A stretch of 17,758 nucleotides of DNA from CAG-917 sp051883555 (GTDB taxonomy: Bacteria; Bacillota; Clostridia; Christensenellales; CAG-917). The notes beneath the pieces were generated by a model. The model saw nothing but the letters and a program-made list of their open reading frames with translations. It did not search any database and was not told the DNA's origin. Location of the stretch: NCBI GenBank assembly GCA_051883555.1, contig JBJETY010000001.1:1-17758 (forward strand). Reading direction: 5' to 3'. Positions within the stretch are counted from its first letter, which is position 1. The number at the start of each line of letters is the position of its first letter. This document shows positions 5,570 through 12,158 of the stretch, piece by piece. Made by a program: the position numbers and the translations under genes.

Positions 5570-6334
5570 ATGTTCTTAGTTGTTAAGAGAAAAAGCCTTA
5601 TTGTAGGTTTTGCCTTGGTGCTTGCATTTGCAATTTCACTCGTATGCGTAAGCGTTGGAAACGCGCAAGTCGTTTTTTTCGGAACCAGCACGAGAAAAGT
5701 TCCTGTTTACAGCGTTGAAACGGAAGAAAAGGTCGTGGCTTTGACGTTCGACGCGGCATGGGGAGCGGACAAGACGAAGGGCATAATTGAAATTATGAAC
5801 AACTACGGAGCCAAAGGGACTTTTTTCCTTGTCGGTTTTTGGATAGATAAATATCCAGAGGAAACGAAGTTCATAGCCGATAGCGGATTCGATATAGGCA
5901 ATCATAGCGAAAATCATCCGCATATGACAAAATTAAGTAAAGACGATATTTCCACCGAAATTTCTTCGGTGAATGATAAATTACAAAAGATTACCGGGAA
6001 AACCCCAATTTATTTCAGAGCGCCTTTTGGCGACTACAACAATTTACTCTTATCCACATTAGAAGAAAAAAGCATGGTTGGCGTACAGTGGAGTATCGAT
6101 TCGCTGGATTGGAAAGGACTGAGCGGCGGTCAGATTTCCGAACGAATTTTACCGAGAGTCAAAAACGGCGACATCGTTTTATTCCATAATAACTCCGACC
6201 ATGTTTTAGACGCCTTGCCTATAGTTTTGGAGGGGCTGAAGAACAAAGGGTTCAAACTTGTCACGCTTAGCGAACTTGTAGCTACCCAAAACTATAAAAT
6301 CGATGCAAATGGGGTACAGCACGTTACCCATTAA
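5570..6334 (+). CDS. pdaB: PdaB-like polysaccharide deacetylase (CE4/NodB domain)
   Basis: This is a 254-residue secreted or membrane-anchored deacetylase-family protein. A basic start (VVKRK) is followed by a hydrophobic segment at about residues 9-32, then the NodB domain from about residue 54. The visible motifs are LTFDAAWG (Asp61 as presumed base), the zinc ligands His112 and His116 in NHSENH, RAPFGDYN (150-157), SIDSLDWKG, and IVLFHNNSDH with His206. The second Asp of the usual TFDD motif is Ala62. PdaB proteins share this departure (Bacillus subtilis has TFDISWG), which points to PdaB over a generic chitooligosaccharide or xylan deacetylase. PdaB is linked to spore cortex stability, so the gene hints at sporulation in this lineage. 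ATG 5570 follows AGGAG with a 7-nt gap. The SSB-like gene starts 15 bases after the stop and is probably co-transcribed. The catalytic activity of PdaB-type proteins is uncertain. Confidence 0.88.
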   Translation: MFLVVKRKSLIVGFALVLAFAISLVCVSVGNAQVVFFGTSTRKVPVYSVETEEKVVALTFDAAWGADKTKGIIEIMNNYGAKGTFFLVGFWIDKYPEETKFIADSGFDIGNHSENHPHMTKLSKDDISTEISSVNDKLQKITGKTPIYFRAPFGDYNNLLLSTLEEKSMVGVQWSIDSLDWKGLSGGQISERILPRVKNGDIVLFHNNSDHVLDALPIVLEGLKNKGFKLVTLSELVATQNYKIDANGVQHVTH

Positions 6335-6349
6335 AAAACGGAGGCATAT

Positions 6350-6988
6350 ATGAATAACGAACAAATGCTCAACAATCAAGTATACTTATCGGGAACGATA
6401 TGTTTCGAGCCGGTATTTTCTCACGAAGTATTAGGCGAGGGGTTTTACGAAACTTCATTAAGAGTTAAGAGGCTGTCGGATCAATACGATGAAATTCCTC
6501 TCACGATTTCTGAAAGAATGTTAACGGAAGAAAATTCAAAAATCGGCACTCGTATGACGGTCAGCGGTCAATTCAGAAGTTATAATAAAATCGACGACGG
6601 CAAAAGCAAATTGATTTTACGCGTCTTTGCAAGAGAGATTCTTGAAAACGACGACGATAAAAATCCTAACACTATTGAAATTGTAGGTTATGTGTGCAAA
6701 CAACCGATTTATAGAACGACGCCGTTTAAGCGAGAAATATGCGATATGCTGATTGCAGTAAACCGTGCTTATAACAAATCCGATTATATTCCTTGCATAG
6801 CTTGGGGAAGAAATGCAAGATATGCTCAGAATTTTTCCGTAGGCGAGAAAGTTCAGATTTTCGGTAGAATTCAAAGCCGTGAATACAATAAGACTCACGA
6901 TGACGGAAGCGTTGAAAAGAAAATCGCTTATGAAGTTTCGGTCGGACAAATTTCGCTTTATGAAAACGACGACGAACAATTATCGTAA
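6350..6988 (+). CDS. SSB-like protein with two OB folds
   Basis: This 212-residue protein appears to contain two single-stranded-DNA-binding OB folds: residues about 9-100 (VYLSGTI...TRMTVSGQFRSYNK) and about 107-205 (EIVGYVCKQPIYRT...DYIPCIAWGRNARYAQ...GEKVQIFGRIQSREY). The second copy carries the more canonical SSB signatures: the strand-turn IEIVGYV, the IPCIAWG core and the GRIQSREY strand. A short acidic tail (ENDDEQLS) ends the protein but lacks the DDDIPF-type tip of housekeeping SSB. It is therefore more likely an auxiliary SSB paralogue than the main replication SSB. The ribosome binding site GGAGG is strong, and ATG 6350 lies 15 bases after the PdaB-like stop. A strong terminator follows. 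The role, whether in replication, repair or competence, is not shown by the sequence. Confidence 0.85.
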   Translation: MNNEQMLNNQVYLSGTICFEPVFSHEVLGEGFYETSLRVKRLSDQYDEIPLTISERMLTEENSKIGTRMTVSGQFRSYNKIDDGKSKLILRVFAREILENDDDKNPNTIEIVGYVCKQPIYRTTPFKREICDMLIAVNRAYNKSDYIPCIAWGRNARYAQNFSVGEKVQIFGRIQSREYNKTHDDGSVEKKIAYEVSVGQISLYENDDEQLS

Positions 6989-7024
6989 AATAAAATTTTT
7001 TGTGTGTTTGTTATAAATTTAGAT

Positions 7025-7058
7025 AAAAAATACAGACTTTGACGGTCTGTATTTTTTT
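7025..7058 (+). terminator. Strong intrinsic terminator after the SSB-like gene
   Basis: The 13-bp arms AAAAAATACAGAC (7025-7037) and GTCTGTATTTTTT (7045-7057) enclose a 7-nt loop, and the T tract covers 7052-7058. The A-rich left arm makes it likely to work in both directions. It separates the pdaB/SSB unit from the next operon, whose promoter starts at 7066. Confidence 0.88.
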
Positions 7059-7065
7059 ATTTCTC

Positions 7066-7094
7066 TTGCAATTTGAAAATGCGTATTATATAAT
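7066..7094 (+). promoter_or_regulatory. Promoter of the GH36-yggS-sepF-lspA-rluD operon
   Basis: TTGCAA (7066-7071), a 17-nt spacer and a perfect TATAAT (7089-7094). The predicted start near 7101 gives a leader of about 29 nt that contains GAGGG before ATG 7130. I see no obvious sugar-responsive operator. It is the only clear promoter I found ahead of the division genes downstream. Confidence 0.7.
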
Positions 7095-7129
7095 TAATAT
7101 AACTTAGTCTATTACCTTGTGAGGGAATT

Positions 7130-8806
7130 ATGAATTTAAACGATTACAAATTTAAACTGGAATATATTTCCGACGGAAAAAAATGCGTTGCAACCGATGA
7201 CGGAAAGCTTTTTTCGCTTAACAAAATAAACGTAAGCGACGATTGCCTTAAAGTTGCCATTGTGCCTAATCAGAAAATCGAACTGAAAAAGGCGTCTTTT
7301 AGTTATGAATTCAATTTTGAAAGCGATGACAAAATTTTTGTCAACGGCTACCAAAGTTGGACGACTTCCAGAGAATACGGAGTAAAGGATAAACAGTTGG
7401 GTCTCAGAAACCTTTCCCGTCCGAAAACTATTATCCGTACGTTTGCCGAATCATGCGGCGATTATGCGTTTGCCAAATACGGCGGCGCAGGGTTTTTCCA
7501 TAGCTTTACTTATTCTTACATAAGAAATAATAAAGACAGCAATATGCTGTTGATCGGTTCGATGTCTGAAAAGATGGGTTATACCATTATCTATTTCGAC
7601 GTTAAGAAGAATACTATTACGATTGAAAAAGACCTCGAAGGGCTTACAATCGATTCGGAATATCTTATCTGCGACGTTCGCAAATTTGTCGGAAGTTACG
7701 ACGAAGTGTTCGACGGATATTTCAAAGAAATGAAGTTGCCTAAACTTAAACTCGACCATCTTGCAGGCTATACTTCATGGTATAATTATTTCCAGAAAAT
7801 CGATGAAAACATTATTCTCCGCGACCTTGAAGGCATAACTTCTAAAGCGGGAGACAAAATAAATATTTTTCAGATTGACGACGGCTTCGAGTCGAAAGTC
7901 GGCGATTGGCACGTTCTCGATTCTAAAAAATTCCCTAACGGTCTTAAACCTATCGTCGATAAAATTCATTCGAAAGGAATAATGGCAGGTTTATGGCTTG
8001 CACCGTTCTCTGCAGAGTTTAAATCAAAAATCGTTAAAGAGCATCCTGAATGGTTGATACGCAATAAAAAGGGCAAAAAGTTTAACGGCGGATTTGCATG
8101 GGGCGGATTCTGGGTTCTCGATTTTCAGTTGCCAAGCGTAAGAGAATATATAAAGAGCGTGTTCGATAAGGTTTTCGACGAATGGGGATTCGATATGGTA
8201 AAACTCGATTTCCTTTATTCCGCTTGCTATATTCCTCGTAACAATAAGACGAGAGGTACGCTTATGTGCGAAGCTATGGAATTTTTGCGTGAATGCTGCC
8301 GCGATAAGCTTATTCTCGGTTGCGGCGTTCCGCTTGGACCGTCATGGGGTATTGTCGACGCATGCCGTATAAGTTGCGACGTTGAAACTTCGTTCAAGGA
8401 TAAATTCTATTGCAAGTGCACGAATCAGGAAGTTATCTCTGCTAAAAACGCAATGAACAATTCAATTTTCCGTCGTCATCTCAATCATAGAGCGTTTTTG
8501 AACGACCCTGACGTATTCTTCCTTAGAAAAGACGGCCCGAAAGTTCCTAAATATAATTGGGAACAAAAGAAATTGCTTGCTCAAATCAATAATATGTTCG
8601 GAAGCGTTTTGTTTGTATCGGACAACGTAGGGGCTTACGACGGAACGCAACTTCAGACTCTTGTTGAGACTTTCAAAACCTTTGACGGAAAGATTAATAA
8701 TTGTGAATATATCGATAAAAGGCATATTAAAATCGATTACGTCAGAAACAATCAGGAACAGAGTTTAACTTACGATATTTACAGCGGAGAATATACTATT
8801 GGCTGA
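7130..8806 (+). CDS. Alpha-galactosidase, glycoside hydrolase family 36 (GH-D clan)
   Basis: This 558-residue glycosidase of the melibiase type is predicted to release alpha-linked galactose from oligosaccharides. There is no signal peptide, so it should act in the cytosol on imported sugars. An N-terminal beta-sandwich domain (about residues 1-205, with VNGYQSW at 71-77) precedes the TIM barrel, which carries YTSWYNYF (214-221), IFQIDDGF (246-253) and GLWLAPF (287-293). Asp360 in VKLDFLY is the likely nucleophile and Asp417 in RISCDVETSF the likely acid/base. These are assigned by alignment in my head with GH36 and not measured. The protein is shorter than the 700-residue GH36 enzymes, mainly in its flanking domains. 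The start is ATG 7130 after GAGGG. The stop overlaps the start of yggS by 8 bases, so it heads a housekeeping operon with no transporter or sugar regulator nearby. Substrate preference within the family is not settled. Confidence 0.9.
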   Translation: MNLNDYKFKLEYISDGKKCVATDDGKLFSLNKINVSDDCLKVAIVPNQKIELKKASFSYEFNFESDDKIFVNGYQSWTTSREYGVKDKQLGLRNLSRPKTIIRTFAESCGDYAFAKYGGAGFFHSFTYSYIRNNKDSNMLLIGSMSEKMGYTIIYFDVKKNTITIEKDLEGLTIDSEYLICDVRKFVGSYDEVFDGYFKEMKLPKLKLDHLAGYTSWYNYFQKIDENIILRDLEGITSKAGDKINIFQIDDGFESKVGDWHVLDSKKFPNGLKPIVDKIHSKGIMAGLWLAPFSAEFKSKIVKEHPEWLIRNKKGKKFNGGFAWGGFWVLDFQLPSVREYIKSVFDKVFDEWGFDMVKLDFLYSACYIPRNNKTRGTLMCEAMEFLRECCRDKLILGCGVPLGPSWGIVDACRISCDVETSFKDKFYCKCTNQEVISAKNAMNNSIFRRHLNHRAFLNDPDVFFLRKDGPKVPKYNWEQKKLLAQINNMFGSVLFVSDNVGAYDGTQLQTLVETFKTFDGKINNCEYIDKRHIKIDYVRNNQEQSLTYDIYSGEYTIG

Positions 8807-9452
8807 TAACGTCAAAGAAAATTATTTAAAAGTTAAAGAAGAATTGCCGAGCGGCATAACGCTTGTTGCGGCTTCTAAAATGCAAAACGTTGCTAAAATC
8901 GAGGAGTTGTCTGAAATCGACGAAAATATTATTTTCGGCGAAAATAAAGTGCAGGAATTGTGCGATAAATACGACCCTCGGTTTAAATGGCACGTCATCG
9001 GGCAACTTCAGACGAATAAGGTTAAATACGTAATCGATAAGGTTGAAATGATTCAATCGCTTGACCGTGACAGCCTTGCGCTCGAAATCGAGAAGCAAGC
9101 GGCAAAACACGATATTGTGATGCCGTGCCTTGTCGAAATCAACGTTGCCGGTGAAGAATCAAAGGGCGGTTTAAAAGCTGAGGACGCCGAGGAATTTATA
9201 AGTCGCGTTTTAAACTTAAAGCATATTAAAATCTGCGGCTTGATGACTGTCGCGCCTAATGCTGACGAAAACACGGTTAGAAGTTGTTTTTTAAAGATGA
9301 AAAATCTTTTTGATTATCTTAAAAGCAAGTATAGCGATATAACCGTTTTATCTATGGGTATGTCTGGCGATTGGAAGCTGGCTGTCGAATGCGGCAGCAA
9401 TATGATAAGACTAGGAAGGACGTTATTCGGCGAGAGGAATTATAATGTATGA
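8799..9452 (+). CDS. yggS: PLP homeostasis protein, YggS/YlmE/PROSC family
   Basis: This 217-residue single-domain PLP-binding protein of the alanine-racemase N-terminal fold buffers pyridoxal phosphate and has no known catalytic reaction. The PLP lysine is Lys27 in VAASKMQ. Further family blocks are IFGENKVQEL (45-54), WHVIGQLQTNKVKY (64-77), LVEINVAGEESKGG (111-124), SMGMSGDW (185-192) and the phosphate site IRLGRTLFGER (203-213). The start appears to be TTG 8799, which overlaps the GH36 stop by 8 bases, with GGAG about 10 bases upstream; no better ATG exists. The stop overlaps sepF by 8 bases. It sits directly before sepF as ylmE does before ylmF in many Gram-positives, which supports the assignment. 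Confidence 0.95.
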   Translation: MADNVKENYLKVKEELPSGITLVAASKMQNVAKIEELSEIDENIIFGENKVQELCDKYDPRFKWHVIGQLQTNKVKYVIDKVEMIQSLDRDSLALEIEKQAAKHDIVMPCLVEINVAGEESKGGLKAEDAEEFISRVLNLKHIKICGLMTVAPNADENTVRSCFLKMKNLFDYLKSKYSDITVLSMGMSGDWKLAVECGSNMIRLGRTLFGERNYNV

Positions 9453-9813
9453 TTATGACGACAGAAACAGAATAAGGACAAGGACTTTTCGTCCCGAAGG
9501 ACCGGAACCGCTCAGAAGTAGCGGCGTTTCTCGTTCGGAACTTACGTCAAGAGCGATGGAGGGATCGAACGTTAATATTTATTCGCCGACAACGTTTGAC
9601 GATATTCAGACGCTTATTAATTTCTTAAAGAGAAAAGAGCAGGTTATAGTCGATTTTTCTTCGATAGATAAAACGGGTGCCTGCAGAATTATGGACTATC
9701 TCAGCGGAGCTATTTATGCTCTCGACGGTTCAATAAAGGAGATAGCGGCAAATATATTTTTATTTGCGCCTAGGGGCGTGACAATAACCGTGCCGCCTCA
9801 GTTCAGACGATAA
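9445..9813 (+). CDS. sepF: Cell division protein SepF (YlmF)
   Basis: SepF assembles on FtsZ at the division septum and, in Gram-positives, helps tether it to the membrane. The 122 residues include a complete SepF core from about residue 43: NIYSPTTFDDIQTLINFLKR, then VIVDFSSIDKTGACRIMDYL and SGAIYALDG (88-95), where the conserved glycine of the dimer/FtsZ region appears, and finally FLFAPRGVTI. The N-terminus is unusual. Family members normally open with an amphipathic membrane-targeting helix, but this one opens MYDYDDRNRIRTRTFRPEG and is Arg/Asp-rich. No upstream in-frame start exists, because a TAG lies at 9412-9414. The start ATG 9445 follows GAGAGG and overlaps yggS by 8 bases. The stop shares one base with the lspA start. 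Confidence 0.93.
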   Translation: MYDYDDRNRIRTRTFRPEGPEPLRSSGVSRSELTSRAMEGSNVNIYSPTTFDDIQTLINFLKRKEQVIVDFSSIDKTGACRIMDYLSGAIYALDGSIKEIAANIFLFAPRGVTITVPPQFRR

Positions 9814-10454
9814 TGTGGTGGTATTTTTTAATTGAATTTTTAATATTTGTCGTTTTGTTGGTTTTTGATTTAACGTCAAAGGCCGCTGTTTTTTCTTTGT
9901 TCGATAAAACGGGCGATTATTATCCTGTCATCGAAAATTTCATCGGTCTCAGAAAAGCAATGAATACCGGTGGCGGCTGGAGCATTCTGAACGAACATAC
10001 AATAGTTTTAACCGTAATCACTTCAATTGTGTTGGGATTGATTTTAGCGTATTTGCTTTCTAAACCGAAAGCGGGATGGGCGTTGAGAATACCGCTTGTG
10101 CTTATTTTTACCGGAGGCATTGGCAATCTTGTCGACAGAATTGCTCTCGGCTACGTCAGGGATTTCATATTTTTTGAGTTTTGGTATACTTTCCCTACTT
10201 TTAACCTTGCAGATAACTTTTTAACTATCGGCACTTTCTGGTTGGTTATTTATTTAATTATTCAGATAATTATCGAAGGGAAGAAGGAAAAAGAGGCAAA
10301 ATTTTTACCGTCGGTAAACGTTTCGGATAAATCCATGGTGAACGATGAAATCGGAAGCGTTACCGAGCCTAAAATGAATTTTAAAGAAACTTTAAAACTG
10401 ATTCTAAACGAATTTAAATGGAACGTCAGACACGGAGAGGACGAAGATGTCTGA
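9813..10454 (+). CDS. lspA: Lipoprotein signal peptidase (signal peptidase II) with C-terminal extension
   Basis: This membrane aspartyl protease cleaves the signal peptides of diacylglyceryl-modified prolipoproteins. Four hydrophobic segments are visible at about residues 4-18, 62-82, 91-107 and 136-155. The catalytic aspartates are Asp108 in GNLVDRI and Asp134 in FNLADNF, with the family block NTGGGWSIL at 51-59. A charged tail of about 58 residues follows the last helix (GKKEKE at 156-161 to the C-terminal HGEDEDV), making the protein 213 residues against the usual 150-170. The tail is predicted to be cytoplasmic and has no motif I recognise. ATG 9813 shares one base with the sepF stop, and the lspA stop overlaps rluD by 8 bases. 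The lspA-rluD pairing is common in Gram-positives. Confidence 0.95.
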   Translation: MWWYFLIEFLIFVVLLVFDLTSKAAVFSLFDKTGDYYPVIENFIGLRKAMNTGGGWSILNEHTIVLTVITSIVLGLILAYLLSKPKAGWALRIPLVLIFTGGIGNLVDRIALGYVRDFIFFEFWYTFPTFNLADNFLTIGTFWLVIYLIIQIIIEGKKEKEAKFLPSVNVSDKSMVNDEIGSVTEPKMNFKETLKLILNEFKWNVRHGEDEDV

Positions 10455-11349
10455 TTTTGTCTGCGACTCAAACGAAAGGCTGGATTTGTTCTTATCTGAA
10501 AAATCCGGCGTTTCGCGTTCTCACGTAAAAAGGGCTATAGAAGAAAACGGCGCAATCGTAAACGGCATAAAGTGTTTTAAAGCCGGTTTTAATTTAAAAG
10601 CGGGGGACGTGGTAGAATTTTCTTTGCCGCAACCTAAAGAACTTGACCTTACTCCAAAAGATATTCCGATTGATATAATTTATCAGGACAACGATATTGC
10701 CGTTGTCAACAAACCGCAGGGTATGGTTGTGCATCCTGCTTCCAGTTACGATGACAACGATACGCTTGTGAATGCGCTTTTGTTTTGTCTTGACAATCTT
10801 AGCGGTATAAACGGAATAATCAGACCGGGTATTGTTCACAGAATCGATAAAAACACTTCAGGACTTTTAGTTATCGCAAAAAACGACGAAGCGCACAAAA
10901 ATCTTGCAAAGCAAATTGAAAATAAAACTGCACGACGCATATATTACGCTATAGTCGACGGCAACGTAAAAGAGGACGAAGGTTTTGTCGAACAGCCTAT
11001 TGGCAGAAGTACGAGCGACAGAAAAAAAATGGCTGTCACGAAATCTGGAAAACCCGCAAAAACCTTTTATAAAGTGCTGGAACGTTTTGGCGATTATACG
11101 TTTATGCGTTTTGAGCTTTATACGGGCAGAACGCATCAGATCAGAGTCCATATGAAATTTCTGCACCATCCGATAACGGGCGACGACGTTTACGGCGGCA
11201 GTACAAAACTTTGGAAAAACGGTCAGCTTCTTCATGCTAAAGAATTGATTCTCACGCATCCGTCGACAGGGGAAGAAATGACTTTTGAATGTCCTTTGCC
11301 AAAATATTTTGAAGAGATTTTAAACGTTTTACGCTCAAAGAATCAATAA
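10447..11349 (+). CDS. rluD: 23S rRNA pseudouridine synthase, RluD/RluA family
   Basis: This 300-residue enzyme isomerises uridines to pseudouridine in large-subunit rRNA. An S4 RNA-binding domain (about residues 10-60: RLDLFLSEKSGVSRSHVKRAI) is followed by the RluA catalytic domain, with VVNKPQGMVVHPA at 87-99, the catalytic Asp134 in HRIDKNTSGLLV, and GRTHQIRVHMKFLHHPITGD near the C-terminus. The exact target uridines are inferred from the family only; the lspA neighbour favours the ylyB/RluD subgroup. ATG 10447 follows GGAGAGGA and overlaps lspA by 8 bases. It is the last gene of the operon. I see no clear terminator in the following bases. Confidence 0.94.
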   Translation: MSDFVCDSNERLDLFLSEKSGVSRSHVKRAIEENGAIVNGIKCFKAGFNLKAGDVVEFSLPQPKELDLTPKDIPIDIIYQDNDIAVVNKPQGMVVHPASSYDDNDTLVNALLFCLDNLSGINGIIRPGIVHRIDKNTSGLLVIAKNDEAHKNLAKQIENKTARRIYYAIVDGNVKEDEGFVEQPIGRSTSDRKKMAVTKSGKPAKTFYKVLERFGDYTFMRFELYTGRTHQIRVHMKFLHHPITGDDVYGGSTKLWKNGQLLHAKELILTHPSTGEEMTFECPLPKYFEEILNVLRSKNQ

Positions 11350-11623
11350 ACGATTTTAAGCGTTAAACGGATATAGGCATAATTGGTTGCATTGTGGTTT
11401 TTGCTAATGATTTGATTTATTTTTATAAATTTAAATTTTTCGGGTATTTGTTGAATAAAAATTTTGTTTTTTTGTTTACGCTTTAATGTAAGTTTTTTTA
11501 AATTTGCGTTAGAACGAAGTTTTTTTTGAATTTAGTTTTAAATAAAATCTGACGGCTAAATTAAATTGCACAGAAAGAGTTTGCTGCATAAATTTTCGGT
11601 GTAAATTTTAAATGAATAAGTAA

Positions 11624-11647
11624 GCGTTTCGTTTATAAACAAAACGC
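11624..11647. repeat. 24-bp near-perfect palindrome
   Basis: The sequence reads GCGTTTC around the self-complementary core GTTTATAAAC (11631-11640), then AAAACGC. All base pairs match except one (C11630 against A11641). Its dyad symmetry and size fit a dimeric repressor site. No promoter overlaps it directly. Confidence 0.55.
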
Positions 11648-11648
11648 G

Positions 11649-11722
11649 ACGAATAAGGCTACGATTAAAATAATGCGACGATTAAAATAAGGTTACGAAT
11701 AAAATAAGGTTACAAATAAATT
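11649..11722. repeat. Degenerate 17-bp tandem repeat
   Basis: Three full units in register, 11661-11677, 11678-11694 and 11695-11711, follow the pattern ACGAWTAAAATAAKGYK. A shortened unit at 11649-11660 precedes them and a diverged one begins at 11712. The first unit starts right after the palindrome at 11624-11647. Confidence 0.7.
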
Positions 11723-11908
11723 ATTAAGCGGCGATAAAAATAGATTTATACCTTGTTAAGTTAATTTCCATAAATTATCCGCAATTTGCCGTAACGATTT
11801 ATCGCAAATTGAATAGCATTTTTCGTGCATAGTTTTATCGTTTTTAACACGAATACTCGCATTTCAAAACCAATTTCTTTCTTTTAAATTCTTCTCTTTT
11901 AAAATAAG

Positions 11909-11937
11909 TTGCCATATTAAAACTGTGGTGATATAAT
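11909..11937 (+). promoter_or_regulatory. Promoter of the aminotransferase-tyrS operon
   Basis: TTGCCA (11909-11914), a 17-nt spacer and a perfect TATAAT (11932-11937). The predicted start is near 11944, so the first gene at 12159 would have a leader of about 215 nt. A closer, weaker promoter cannot be excluded. Confidence 0.6.
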
Positions 11938-12158
11938 ATGAAATTATAAAAGCGACGGTTTAAATTGCTTTTTATTCTTTGGCTATTTATTTATACCGTA
12001 AATCGGGGTTAAAAGCTGCTTGCGATTTTATCTGATTCGATATGATTTTACGTCAAAGCATTATTTATGATTTGATAATTTAAAATTTATCGGTGCTACG
12101 ATTACAATCAAAAAGCGAAATTTAAGTCGCAATTATTTACATTACAAGCGAGGCGAAT

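Larger units (their letters stand above)
11350..12158. other. 809-base AT-rich intergenic region with repeats, a promoter and a long leader
   Basis: I see no credible gene here on either strand. The stretch holds a 24-bp near-palindrome (11624-11647), a degenerate 17-bp tandem repeat (11649-11722), an 8-bp inverted repeat (CAATTTGC 11782-11789 with GCAAATTG 11804-11811), and a good promoter (11909-11937) followed by about 215 nt of leader before the aminotransferase gene. The leader begins with a weak hairpin, AAAAGC (11948-11953) pairing with GCTTTT (11967-11972), followed by T-rich DNA. No T-box or other riboswitch signature is visible. Confidence 0.6.

Noticed and set aside
11649..11722. 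CRISPR array
   Set aside because: The 17-bp units are directly adjacent, degenerate and without unique spacers, and no cas gene is in the window.
11944..12158. T-box or other riboswitch ahead of the tyrS operon
   Set aside because: I looked for the GGTGGNACCGCG-type antiterminator block and a terminator hairpin before 12159 and found neither.
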